From Nonomuraea sp. NEAU-A123 (GTDB lineage Bacteria; Actinomycetota; Actinomycetes; Streptosporangiales; Streptosporangiaceae), in the NCBI RefSeq assembly GCF_018603905.1, contig NZ_JAHFZZ010000042.1:1-64000 (forward strand): a stretch of DNA of 64,000 nt. Direction: 5' to 3'. Position 1 is the stretch's first letter; each line of letters begins with the position of its first letter. This document shows positions 1 to 8,184 of this stretch, one piece after another. Both the position numbers and the translations under genes were made by a program. Below the pieces are notes generated by a model. That model searched no databases and was not told the DNA's origin. It saw only the letters and a list, made by a program, of their open reading frames with translations.

Positions 1-289
1 CGAGCCGGGGATGGCGACCTGCTCGTGGCCCCACGAACGCAAGCCTTCGCCCCGGTGCATCCCCAGCCGCGCACGACCCACGGAGGATCACGCAGAGGCC
101 GCCACCGCGCCTGATCCCAACACCCGACTTTCGCAGAGCTCCTGCGGGTGCCCAACCGGCGCGAGCGCATCTGGGGCCTCGTGGCCGCCGACCACGAAGC
201 CGGAGCGGTGTGACGCCGTAGCCTGTGCGAAGCCGGCGGTGCGTCTCCAGCGACGCCATAGTTCGTCCCGCGGCAAATCGGATGAGAAC

Positions 290-408
290 TCGGTGCGCGG
301 TTTGGCCTCCGGGTTGTGCCGGGCGCTGGGCGACATCTACGCCGCAGGGCTCATCCACCGTGACCTGAAGCCGTCGAACGCGATGGTGACCATCGACGGA
401 CCGAAGGG
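290..408 (+). pseudogene. Ser/Thr protein kinase fragment (catalytic loop only)
   Basis: About 39 codons read as the catalytic-loop part of a Hanks-type kinase: a helix like LASGLCRALGDIYAAGLIHR followed by the HRDLKPSN motif. Neither a glycine-rich loop nor the DFG and APE motifs can be found in any frame around it, and after about 408 the reading frame turns into low-complexity sequence. Seen: one intact motif in an otherwise degenerate stretch. Inference: a relic of an actinobacterial kinase of the kind found whole at 27033-29060. It lies in a 3-kb zone of several gene relics and is unlikely to make a product. Confidence 0.6.
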
Positions 409-560
409 TTTCGGCGGCGCGGATCTCGGCGGCTTTTTGGGCGGAGGCAACGGCGTCACTGCCGAGGAGGAGTCGTCGGGGTGGATGACGTCGATGATGA
501 TCTTGGCGGCGCCGGGCGGGGTCGCCGGGCTGGGTGCCGTCACACTTCTGGGGATGCCGC

Positions 561-1319
561 TTAGGCGGGTCCGGGGTCGGCCAGCGGGAGTCGGAGCACG
601 AACCGTGCCCCACCGCACGGTGCCTGGTCCACCACGAGCGTTCCGCCATGGGCGACTGCGATGTCACGGGCAATGGCCAGGCCAAGTCCGATGCCGCCGC
701 GGTCGCGGTCTCGGGCCGTGTCCAGCCTGGAGAACATTTCAAAGATCCGTTCTCGATCCGGGGCGGCGACCCCCTGCCCGTCATCGGTTATGGCCATCTG
801 AGCGCTCCCATCGTGGTGGCACACCTCGGCTTCGACGGTGTGTGTCGCGTGCCGCTGCGCGTTGTCCAGCAGATTCGTGGACAGCCGGGCGATCAGGCTA
901 TGGACGGCGTTGACGGTCACCCCGCGGTCCAGCCTCAGTTTCACCTCGATCGCATCCTGGCGCTGGTCAACCTGGGTCCGGACCAGCTCGGCCAGGTCCA
1001 GCGGCTCCTCTTCGGTCGTCACGCCGCTTTCCAGGTGGACCAGGAGAAGAAGGTCATTGATGATCTGCTGCAGGCGGTTGATGTCGGCGAGTGCGTGGTC
1101 CAGCAGCTCGGGTAGGGCCGTCTCGCCTGGATGCAGTTGAGCTTCCTCCAGTTGGGTGCGCAGCCCGGTGACGGGCGTGCGAAGCTCGTGTGAGGCGTCT
1201 GCGGCGAACTGCCGTTGCTGATCGCGGGCTTGTTCCAGCTCGCTACGCGTGCTTTTCAGGAGGGCTACCACCCTGTCCAGCTCGTACAGGCAATCGTGAA
1301 GATGGGTTGGGCATTCCAT
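561..1319 (-). CDS. Sensor histidine kinase lacking its sensor half
   Basis: 252 aa. Carries a complete kinase core: H-box FAADASHELRTPVTGLRTQL near residues 38-57 with the phospho-accepting His, N-box NLLDNAQRHA, G1 box ITDDGQGV, F-box IFEMFSRLD and G2 box GGIGLGLAIA. The first 35 residues look like the coiled exit of a HAMP domain (YELDRVVALLKSTRSELEQ). Classical two-component kinases of this type have two membrane helices and a sensor loop before HAMP; these are absent and there is no response regulator next to it. It is either a soluble kinase or, more likely given the relics around it, the 3' part of a truncated gene whose ATG is fortuitous. Confidence 0.7.
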   Translation of the reverse strand: MECPTHLHDCLYELDRVVALLKSTRSELEQARDQQRQFAADASHELRTPVTGLRTQLEEAQLHPGETALPELLDHALADINRLQQIINDLLLLVHLESGVTTEEEPLDLAELVRTQVDQRQDAIEVKLRLDRGVTVNAVHSLIARLSTNLLDNAQRHATHTVEAEVCHHDGSAQMAITDDGQGVAAPDRERIFEMFSRLDTARDRDRGGIGLGLAIARDIAVAHGGTLVVDQAPCGGARFVLRLPLADPGPA

Positions 1320-1484
1320 GTTCGGACTTCCTCCCGGGACCGCTCGACGCGGACGAGAAGCACGCCTTCGCCTGGTGGCACCTGGAGCTCGTCATCCGCG
1401 GGCTGCGGGCGATGACCAGGCCGGGCTGGCGCCCGCGAGTGTCCCGCCCGTTCGGTTAGCGGCGCCGCATCTCGGCGCGACGCA

Positions 1485-1574
1485 TCAGGACGGTGGCGTG
1501 TTACCGATGATCTTCGCGACCGCTTCCGGATGAGAGGCCATTACCAAGTGTGACGCCCCCTTTACCTCGATGAT
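1485..1574 (-). pseudogene. Alpha/beta hydrolase C-terminal fragment
   Basis: Read on the minus strand, this stretch gives IEVKGASHLVMASHPEAVAK and a few more residues to a TGA at 1487-1485. This matches the end of small alpha/beta hydrolases (chloroperoxidase/epoxide-hydrolase-like), where the His in GASH is the catalytic base. A TAG lies directly upstream in frame (1577-1575) and no core of the enzyme with a nucleophile elbow follows in any frame. Only the tail survives. Assigned from motif resemblance alone. Confidence 0.45.
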
Positions 1575-2121
1575 CTATTTGGGACATGGCTTCTCCGTTT
1601 CACGTCCGGATTGGTTATGGCGCCGGACCTTCGGTTCGGCTGATCACGGTCCCACCGATCGCGGAGCGCATGCAGGCCGCCTGCTTAGTTGACCCTCCAC
1701 CCACGCAGCCGGAGCCACATCGCCAACTTACAGAGCCCAAGGTCATCAAAAGGTCATGAAATAGAGCGATCTGGCAGCACGGGGGAGGCTGTCGGTCAAG
1801 GACAGGGTTCGGGCGGGGTGGGATGGGGCCGCGGGTTGTCCCGTGCGTCGGCGCTGAGCAGAGGCCGCGGGGTGCCGGGTCGTCGAGGTTTTCCAGGTGC
1901 TGGTCGGTGAAGAAGCCGCAGTACAGGGTGGCTATGCGGGCTCAGGAGCCTGCGCCCCCGGGCATCGGGGCCTGCGGGTGGACTTCGAGCGGTTCGCCGC
2001 CATGGCCCGCTACGGCGTCGACATCCACATCGAACATGTCGCCCGGCGGGCGCGACGGTATGGCACTGATCCTGCACAACACCGGCCACCAAGGCGACCG
2101 GGTCATCGACAAGGCGATCCC
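1575..2121. other. Intergenic/decayed stretch with no recognisable gene
   Basis: No frame gives a protein I recognise. A short plus-strand stretch near 1980-2045 (residues DFERFAAMARYGVDIHIEHV) has protein-like composition but no family I can name, and it changes frame before 2100. I see no tRNA, no inverted repeat of note and no transposase remnant. Confidence 0.4.
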
Positions 2122-2879
2122 ATGCGTGCGGTAGTACTGGAGCAGTTCGGCGGCCCCCTGGTCTTGACCACGATCGGGACACCGGTCGCCGGTCCGGGCC
2201 AGGTCCTGGTGCGGGTCAAGGCGAGCGGCGTGAACCCGCTCGACACCAAGATCCGGGCAGGGAATGCCGCCCACGCCCGGAGCCGGCTGCCCGCCGTGCT
2301 CGGCATGGATCTGGCGGGCGTCGCCGAACAGGTCGGCGCGGGCGTCACCGGCTTCGCTCCGGGCGACCGGCCGTCCAACTCGCGCTGGCGCGTGGCGCGG
2401 AGGTGTTCGCCACCGGATCGCCCCGGAGTCTGGAGACCATCGAACGGCTGGGCGCGACGGCGATCGACTACACCACCACTGCGGCCGACGACTACATCGC
2501 CCAGCACACCGGCGGCGAGGGCTTCGACATCGTCTTCGACACCGTCGGCGGAGCCACCCTCGACGCCTCCTTCGCCGCGGTCCGCGTCCACACCGGGCAC
2601 GTGGTGAGCGCGCTGGGCTGGGGTACCCACAGCATCGCGCCGCTGTCCTTCCGCGGTGCCACCTACTCCGGCATCTTCGTCCTGCTCCCGATGCTCACCG
2701 GCGAAGGCCGGACCCACCACGGCGAGATCCTGCGCGACGCGGCAGCCCTCGCCGACGCCGGAGCGCTCAAGCCACTCGTCGACCCCCGGCGCTTCACCCT
2801 GTCCTCGGTCGGCGATGCCCACGACGCGGTGGAAAAGGGCACGACAACGGGCAAGGCCGTGATCGACATCGCCGAGTGA
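2122..2879 (+). pseudogene. Zinc-free alcohol dehydrogenase/quinone oxidoreductase with internal deletion
   Basis: The N-terminal half (MRAVVLEQFGGP through TGFAPGD, 2122-2367) and the C-terminal half (AVQLALARGAEVFATGS onward, from about 2370 to the TGA at 2877-2879) both belong to one medium-chain dehydrogenase/reductase of the quinone-oxidoreductase type. They are joined abruptly at about 2368-2370 with a change of frame. The missing middle, roughly 80 residues judging by the usual 310-330 aa length, would hold the catalytic-domain end and the first glycines of the NADPH-binding AGAGGVG loop. No intact reading frame spans the joint, so no functional enzyme is expected. The start ATG at 2122 fits the usual family N-terminus. 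Confidence 0.8.
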
Positions 2880-2984
2880 GGACAGGTCCCGCGGAAGCCG
2901 ACGTGTGCCGCGGCGGCCCGGCCGGGTCCGGTCCCACCGGCTGGAACCGCCTTGAGCGGCACTCGAACGGCATGCTGGGCTACG

Positions 2985-3161
2985 GCGAATACTGCCCCTT
3001 CAGATCGCAGCGACAGATCCAGGACGGACTCCGCGACGCCGAGCAGCGCCGTCTTGCCGACGCCGGGATCCCCGACGGCAAGACGGGCGCCACCGTCCTT
3101 GGCGGCATCCACGCAACCGGGTGGCGGCCTCGTCACGGCCCACCAGGTGTGGCGTGGTCAT
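2985..3161 (-). pseudogene. LuxR-family ATPase regulator, N-terminal fragment
   Basis: Starts with MTTPHLVGRDEAATRL, the typical opening of large LuxR-type regulators with an AAA/NTPase module, then continues one frame over with a good Walker A motif (GDPGVGKTALL). The normal protein is about 900 residues with a C-terminal helix-turn-helix; here sequence resemblance ends near 2990 and the gene is frameshifted before Walker A. Its ATG overlaps the TGA of the EamA gene upstream (ATGA at 3161-3158), so it was once translationally coupled to it. Inferred to be non-functional. Confidence 0.6.
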
Positions 3162-4120
3162 GAGCGATCTTCCGAATGACTGAGGATCGGCACCTGCTCG
3201 GGGACGGCCATCTGGGGGCGCCGGACCCGTGAAAGGAGCCGGTCGCCAAGGGTCACCGACCCGACGCCGGCGATCACCACGATGCCGCCGAAGAGCTCGA
3301 CGAGCTTCGGGGTCTCGCCCAACCAGACGTAGGCGATCAGGATGGCAAACGCCGGCACGAGGTACAGAAGCGAGGTGGAGGTGGCCACCGGGACCCTGGC
3401 CACGGTGTATCCCCACATCACGAAGCCCAGGGCGGACGGCACCACGCCGAGGTAGACGGCGGACCACCACGCGCTTCCGTCGGCGGTGGTCATGTCGTTC
3501 CAGGCGAAGCCGACGAAGGGGACGGTGAGGGCCGCACCGACGACCATGCCGTAGGTCGCCACCTCGAGGCCGGTGTAGCGGCGCAGCAGGGGTTTGGTCA
3601 GCGGGTGATAGATCCCCTGGACGACCGCGGCCGCGATGACGATCCAGCTGGTGGTGGTCACGGAGACGTCCGATCGTGCGGTGGACACGAGGGCGATACC
3701 TGCGATCGCGACGGCGCTTCCGGCGATCTTGACGATGGTCAGCCGTTCGCCGAAGGCGCCTGCGGCGATGGCGATGCTGACCAGCGGCGTGCCGGCGACG
3801 ATGATGCTCGCCGTGCCGGCGGGGACGTGGAGCTCGCCCCAGTTGAGCAGGCCCTGGTAGGCGGCCATGCCGAAGACGCCGCACGCGATGACCAGCGGGA
3901 GGTCACGTCGGGCCGGCAGCCGGAGCCCGGTCACGGGCGCGAGGGCCAGGAGAACGACAGCGGCGACGAGAAGTCGCACCAGTGACAGCCCGGCCACACC
4001 CAGCTCGGGGGCGGCCAGCCGAATCGCCGGGAAGGCGCTGGCCCACGACACCACGACCACGGCGCCCGCGAGCGCTGTCAGGGCGTTACTCGGGATACGG
4101 GGTGTCCGAAAGCAGGTCAT
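3158..4120 (-). CDS. EamA (DMT superfamily) exporter
   Basis: 320 aa, the usual length for a ten-helix drug/metabolite transporter made of two EamA repeats. Hydrophobic segments alternate with short loops from residue 13 onward; the second repeat begins near WIVIAAAVVQGIYHPLTKPL. The C-terminal 30 residues are polar and likely cytoplasmic. It would export a small metabolite or amino acid across the cell membrane; the substrate cannot be read from the sequence. It is divergent from a LysR gene with 71 bp between starts, a common arrangement for a LysR-controlled exporter. Start ATG at 4120 has GAGG just upstream. Confidence 0.88.
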   Translation of the reverse strand: MTCFRTPRIPSNALTALAGAVVVVSWASAFPAIRLAAPELGVAGLSLVRLLVAAVVLLALAPVTGLRLPARRDLPLVIACGVFGMAAYQGLLNWGELHVPAGTASIIVAGTPLVSIAIAAGAFGERLTIVKIAGSAVAIAGIALVSTARSDVSVTTTSWIVIAAAVVQGIYHPLTKPLLRRYTGLEVATYGMVVGAALTVPFVGFAWNDMTTADGSAWWSAVYLGVVPSALGFVMWGYTVARVPVATSTSLLYLVPAFAILIAYVWLGETPKLVELFGGIVVIAGVGSVTLGDRLLSRVRRPQMAVPEQVPILSHSEDRS

Positions 4121-4155
4121 GCCTCAGTTTGCGCGCAACATCCACAAAGCACCAT

Positions 4156-4180
4156 TTACTTGTTCTGAGGGAATAAGTAA
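4156..4180. promoter_or_regulatory. Likely LysR operator between EamA and LysR genes
   Basis: TTACTT (4156-4161) and AAGTAA (4175-4180) form an inverted repeat with 13 bp between the arms, in the middle of the divergent promoter region. This has the T-N11-A character of LysR boxes. Inference from sequence and position only. Confidence 0.5.
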
Positions 4181-4191
4181 GATTCATTGAT

Positions 4192-5115
4192 ATGTTGGAT
4201 GCTCGGAAACTGCGCATGCTCGCAGAACTCGAGCGGCTGGGGACGATCTCCGCCGTGGCCGAGCACCTTCGGCAGACCGCGCCGGGCGTCTCGATGCAGC
4301 TGGCGGCCCTTGAACGGGAAGTCGGCGTCACCCTGACCGAGAAGAGTGGCCGGAACGTACGTCTCACCCCGGCCGGCCGCCTGCTCGCCCAGCACGGCGT
4401 TGACATCGTGGAGCGACTGACCCTGGCCGAGATGGAGGTCAGCGCGCTGCGTGACGGAGCGGCGGGCACCTACCGTGTCGCGGCCTTTCCGTCCGCGGCC
4501 CGGACCATCGTCGCGGCAACGTGGTCCGACCTCCGCGCCTCGGGTCAGAACTCGCTCCGTATCGAGCTCGTCGAGATGGAACCGGACGAGTCCCTGAGCG
4601 CGTTGCGCTCCGGCGACGCCGATATCGCCATCACGCACACCTATTCGTCGTTGGAGCCGGTCGACTCCCGCAATCTCTCGATCTGGCCGCTGCGCACCGA
4701 GCCCGTGTGGTTGGCGGTCCCGAGCGGTCGCCAAGTGACCGGGCCCGTCGACCTGCAGCAGTTCGCCACCGATGACTGGCTCGTCCCGCGACGAGAGCGG
4801 AGCTGTCACGACATGGTGGTCCGGGCCTGCGGCGCAGCGGGCTTCACGCCGCGGGTGACCGCCGAGGCCATCGACTTCGCGGTGCTGCTGGCGCTGGTGA
4901 ACGTCGGCGCGGGAGTCGCGCTGGTTCCTGATCTCGCCATCGACCGACTCCCGGCCAGCGTGCGACTGATGCCGCTCGACCGCCCCGTCGACCGGCACCT
5001 GTTCCTCGCCGCACGCGCCGCCTCGGCGGCGGACCCCGGCCTCGCGCGACTGCGGGAAGCCATCGTGCGCGCGTCGTCCGCGCTGGTCAGCGACCGGTCG
5101 CGGAGCGGGCACTGA
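4192..5115 (+). CDS. LysR-family transcriptional regulator
   Basis: 307 aa, normal for the family. The N-terminal winged helix-turn-helix is clear: LRMLAELERLGTISAVAEHL, then QTAPGVSMQLAALEREVG, then LTEKSGRNVRLTPAGRLL. Residues from about 90 onward are the two-lobed periplasmic-binding-like effector domain. It probably controls the divergent EamA exporter through the inverted repeat at 4156-4180. The gene ends inside a strong hairpin. Effector unknown. Confidence 0.9.
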   Translation: MLDARKLRMLAELERLGTISAVAEHLRQTAPGVSMQLAALEREVGVTLTEKSGRNVRLTPAGRLLAQHGVDIVERLTLAEMEVSALRDGAAGTYRVAAFPSAARTIVAATWSDLRASGQNSLRIELVEMEPDESLSALRSGDADIAITHTYSSLEPVDSRNLSIWPLRTEPVWLAVPSGRQVTGPVDLQQFATDDWLVPRRERSCHDMVVRACGAAGFTPRVTAEAIDFAVLLALVNVGAGVALVPDLAIDRLPASVRLMPLDRPVDRHLFLAARAASAADPGLARLREAIVRASSALVSDRSRSGH

Positions 5116-5137
5116 CGTATGTCCGGTGCCCGCTCCG
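5101..5137. terminator. Hairpin between convergent genes
   Basis: CGGAGCGGGCAC (5101-5112) pairs perfectly with GTGCCCGCTCCG (5126-5137), 13-nt loop containing the LysR stop codon. There is no T-run, as is common for actinobacterial terminators. It stands between the convergent LysR and LLM genes and could serve both. Confidence 0.6.
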
Positions 5138-5226
5138 GTCCGACTCAGGGCTGGACGGGGACCGTGTGCCTTTATAGGTTGCCGCCTCCGATGCCCGCAG
5201 GACCCGACCGTCACACACTCCCGAAG

Positions 5227-6060
5227 CTAACGCGAAGTAACCCCGTAGTCCGCGGCGAAGGCCGCCAGGCAGGAGACGGCGTCGCGGCTGCGCGTCCACG
5301 GTCGGACGATCAGCCGGTCCACGCCCAGCGCCGCCCAGTCCGCCACCTCGTCCGGCGACGCGAGCGAGTACGCGTGGGCCGTCACCGAGCAGCGTCTCTC
5401 CCCCCGCAGCGCCGCCAGCCGGCCCAGTTGCGGTCTGATCGACTCCAGCGTGTGCGGCATGCTGATCCAGCCGTCACACAGCGACGCGGCCCGGCGCAGG
5501 GCGGCGGGTGATTCGCCGCCGCAGAGGATCGGCAGCCGGTGCTGTACGGGCTTGGGCTCGAACGCCACCTCGGGAAATGAGTAGAACTGCCCGGAATGGG
5601 TGACCACCGGCGAGCTCCACAGCAGTCTGGCCACCTCGATGGCCTCGTCCAGCCGTGCGCCGCGCGAGGCGAAGGGGATGCCGGCCGCGTCCCACTCCCC
5701 CCGGTACCAGCCCGCTCCTACCCCGCAGATGGCCCGGCCCGATGACACCACGTCGAGCGTGGCGAAGGCGCGGGCCGACACGAACGGGTGGCGCAGTGCG
5801 AAGAGGTGCACGGCCGTACCGAGTCTGATCTTGGAGGTCAGCGCGGCCAGCCAGCACAGGTACGCGGGCGCGTCGAACAGCGGCGTGGACGGCTTGATGC
5901 CCGGCTCGGAGGTGCCCGGGTAGAGGGCCAGCGACAGGTCGGTGCTGAACACGAGGTGCTCGGGCAGCCACACGGACTCGAAGCCCAGCTCGTCGGCGGC
6001 CACCGCCACGTCCTTCCACGCGGCCGGGTGAATGAGGCCGAGCGGGACGCCGAACCTCAC
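5227..6060 (-). CDS. LLM-class F420-dependent oxidoreductase
   Basis: 277 aa luciferase-like (LLM) TIM-barrel protein. Typical elements: N-terminal GVPLGLIH strand, ELGFESVWLPEHLVF, AALTSKIRLGTAV, and GVGAGWYRGEWDAAGIPF, the loop that lines the cofactor site. Actinobacterial members of this size mostly use coenzyme F420 for hydride transfer; that cofactor is inferred, not shown. Last gene of a three-gene operon: its ATG at 6060 overlaps the stop of the acyl-CoA dehydrogenase gene (ATGA), so translation is coupled. Probably performs a redox step on the same CoA-linked or alicyclic substrate as the two dehydrogenases. Confidence 0.88.
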   Translation of the reverse strand: MRFGVPLGLIHPAAWKDVAVAADELGFESVWLPEHLVFSTDLSLALYPGTSEPGIKPSTPLFDAPAYLCWLAALTSKIRLGTAVHLFALRHPFVSARAFATLDVVSSGRAICGVGAGWYRGEWDAAGIPFASRGARLDEAIEVARLLWSSPVVTHSGQFYSFPEVAFEPKPVQHRLPILCGGESPAALRRAASLCDGWISMPHTLESIRPQLGRLAALRGERRCSVTAHAYSLASPDEVADWAALGVDRLIVRPWTRSRDAVSCLAAFAADYGVTSR

Positions 6061-7019
6061 GGGTACCGCCTCAGATCGCCGCCGATCACCGACGCCCGGA
6101 CCCGGGCCCGGTGTACGGCGGAGCCACCGTACGCGGCCGACAGCGACCAGACCCGCCCCAGCCAGAACCGCAGGTCCAGCTCGTCGGTGTAGCCGATCGC
6201 GCCGTGAACCTGCAACGCCACCCGGGCCGCCAGCGCGGCCGCCTCACCGGCGGCGGCCTTGGCGGCACTGACATCCCGATCCGCCTCGGGCACCGGCCGG
6301 TCCACCGACAGGGCCGCCCGGTAGACGAGGGGAGCGGCGAAGTCCAGCGCGATGGCCACGTCGGCCAACTGGTGCTTGACCGCCTGGAACGACCCGATGG
6401 CCGCCCCGAACTGGGACCTGACCCCGGCATACGCCACGGTGACCGACAGCAGGTGCCTGGCCACCCCGATGAGCTGCGCCGCCGTCGCCACGGTGGCCCG
6501 CCGCAGAGCGGGGACGTACGAGCGGTCCAGCAGTACGGACTCGTCGAAAGAGACGTCGAACAGCCTCCGGCACGGGTCGGCGCCGGGCCGGGGCGCCAGT
6601 CGTACGGACTCCCTGGAGACCAGGTGCAGGCCGTCGGCGCGCGCGACCACGAGCAGGTCGGCCAGGTCGGCGTCGGGCGCGTACGCCTGGCCGGGAAGCA
6701 GCACGCTCACGCAGACCGACCCGGAGGCGAGCTTGGCGACATCGTCCAGCAGGTACGGCGCCGCCACGGCGGTCTCCACGACCGGGCCGGGCAGGCAGGC
6801 CAGCCCGGTCTCCTCCAGAGCGGCCACCGCGTCCACCAGGCGGAGCCCGAGCCCGTCGGCGTCCGGCGGCAGGAGCAGCCCGAAGAACCCGATCCCGGCC
6901 AGTTGTTCCCAGGCCGGGCGGCGTTCGGAGCGCAGCGCGGCGGGTGGGCAGTGGGCGCGCAGCACATCCCGTACGGTCTGCGCGAGGGCCAGTTGCTCGT
7001 CGGTGAAGGCGAAGGTCAT
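6057..7019 (-). CDS. Acyl-CoA dehydrogenase, short partner subunit
   Basis: 320 aa, shorter than homotetrameric acyl-CoA dehydrogenases (about 380). Starts at ATG 7019 (MTFAFTDEQLALAQTVRDVL); an upstream in-frame ATG at 7121 lies deep in the preceding gene. C-terminal half has the four-helix domain with RSQFGAAIGSFQAVKHQLAD, but the C-terminus (SAAYGGSAVHRARVR) lacks the YxGTNEIQR-type motif found in the neighbour. Paired short acyl-CoA dehydrogenase genes are known from steroid and terpenoid side-chain pathways, where the two subunits form one alpha2beta2 FAD enzyme. Both ends overlap neighbours by ATGA, arguing for 1:1 synthesis. Substrate unknown. Confidence 0.88.
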   Translation of the reverse strand: MTFAFTDEQLALAQTVRDVLRAHCPPAALRSERRPAWEQLAGIGFFGLLLPPDADGLGLRLVDAVAALEETGLACLPGPVVETAVAAPYLLDDVAKLASGSVCVSVLLPGQAYAPDADLADLLVVARADGLHLVSRESVRLAPRPGADPCRRLFDVSFDESVLLDRSYVPALRRATVATAAQLIGVARHLLSVTVAYAGVRSQFGAAIGSFQAVKHQLADVAIALDFAAPLVYRAALSVDRPVPEADRDVSAAKAAAGEAAALAARVALQVHGAIGYTDELDLRFWLGRVWSLSAAYGGSAVHRARVRASVIGGDLRRYP

Positions 7020-8119
7020 CGGGGCAGCCCCAGGACTCGCTCGGCGATGATGTTGCGCTGGATCTCGTTCGTGCCCGCGTAGATGGGCCCCGCCAGCGCG
7101 AACAGGAACCCGTCGAGCCACGGCGTCTCCCCCGCCCGTTCGCCGAGCAGTTCCATGGCCAGGGTGTGCATCCGCAGGTCCAGCTCGGACCAGAAGACCT
7201 TGCCCATGCTGGACGCCGAGCCGATCTCGGCGCCCGACATGAGCCGGTGGGCGGTGGCGAAGGTGTGCAGGCGGTACGCCTCGGCGTCGGTCCAGCAGCG
7301 GGCCGCCCGGTCGGCGAGTTCGGGGCTCGCGTCGCGGGCCAGGTGGACGAGCCGGTCGGCGGTGGCCAGGAAGCGGCCGGGGCTGCGCAGGGCCAGGCCG
7401 CGTTCGGAGGAGGTGGTGGCCATCGCGATCCGCCAGCCCTCGCCGGGGGCGCCGAGCACCATCGAGTCGGACACGAAGACGCCGTCGAAGAACAGCTCGG
7501 CGAACCCGGGCAGCCCGTCGAGCTGCGCGATCGGCCGGACCGTCACCTCGTCGAGCGGGAACATGAAGTACGTCAGCCCCCGGTGCCTGCCCTCATCCGA
7601 GGTACGGAAGAGGCCGAACCCGTGCGAGGCGTAGGCGGCGCGGGAGCTCCACGTCTTCTGCCCGTACAGCCGCCAGCCGCCCTCCACCCGGGTCGCCCGG
7701 GACTTCAGCGCGGCCAGGTCGCTGCCCGCCTCCGGCTCCGACCACGCCTGCGCCCATACCTGATCGGCCTTGGCCATCCCGGGCAGCCAGCGCCGCCGCT
7801 GCTCTTCCGTGCCGTACGCCATCAGGGTCGGGGCCAGGAGGAAGACGCCGTTCTGGGTGACCCGGCCGGGGGCGCCCGCGGCCCAGTACTCCTCCTCGAA
7901 GATCAGCCACTCGATCAGTGAGGCGTTCCGCCCGCCGTACTCCTGCGGCCAGGAGACGGCGGACAGCCGCGCGGAGGCGAGCCGCGCCTCCCACGCGCGG
8001 TGCGCCGCGAAGCCCTCGAGAGTGTCCATCGACGGCAGCCCATCGGGTACGTGACGGGCGAGCCAGTCCCGGACCTCGGCACGGAAGTCCTGCTCGGCCG
8101 CGGAGAAGTCGAGATCCAC
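7016..8119 (-). CDS. Acyl-CoA dehydrogenase, larger partner subunit
   Basis: 367 aa. Contains AQAWSEPEAGSDLAALKSRA (the FAD/substrate-binding middle domain) and, at the C-terminus, GPIYAGTNEIQRNIIAERVL, the conserved flavin-contact motif. Starts with GTG at 8119; the sequence TAGGTT (minus strand, 8131-8126) lies 6 nt upstream of the GTG, so the mRNA is probably leaderless. First gene of an operon with the second dehydrogenase subunit and an LLM oxidoreductase. It would introduce an alpha-beta double bond into a CoA thioester. The -10 box overlaps the palindrome at 8128-8143, so a repressor bound there would block it directly. Confidence 0.9.
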   Translation of the reverse strand: MDLDFSAAEQDFRAEVRDWLARHVPDGLPSMDTLEGFAAHRAWEARLASARLSAVSWPQEYGGRNASLIEWLIFEEEYWAAGAPGRVTQNGVFLLAPTLMAYGTEEQRRRWLPGMAKADQVWAQAWSEPEAGSDLAALKSRATRVEGGWRLYGQKTWSSRAAYASHGFGLFRTSDEGRHRGLTYFMFPLDEVTVRPIAQLDGLPGFAELFFDGVFVSDSMVLGAPGEGWRIAMATTSSERGLALRSPGRFLATADRLVHLARDASPELADRAARCWTDAEAYRLHTFATAHRLMSGAEIGSASSMGKVFWSELDLRMHTLAMELLGERAGETPWLDGFLFALAGPIYAGTNEIQRNIIAERVLGLPR

Positions 8120-8184
8120 ACGACCAACCTAGCGTACGCTTGGTCGCCTCGCCAGGTGGCCGTTTTCAGACATACGCTGAAGCG
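8120..8184. promoter_or_regulatory. Divergent promoter with operator CCTAGCGTACGCTTGG
   Basis: The 16-bp palindrome CCTAGCGTACGCTTGG at 8128-8143 (extended arms ACC...GGT at 8127-8144) overlaps the minus-strand -10 box TAGGTT (8131-8126) of the acyl-CoA dehydrogenase operon. The plus-strand -10 box TACGCT (8173-8178) lies 6 nt before the GTG of the PucR-type gene. An outer pair CGACCAA (8121-8127)/TTGGTCG (8140-8146) extends the symmetry. The same palindrome recurs at 19648, 19707 and 30465. Confidence 0.72.

Noticed and set aside
1332..1459. Plus-strand reading ending LVIRGLRAMTRPGWRP
   Set aside because: It has protein-like composition but no start, no known family and overlaps other relics; too weak to call.
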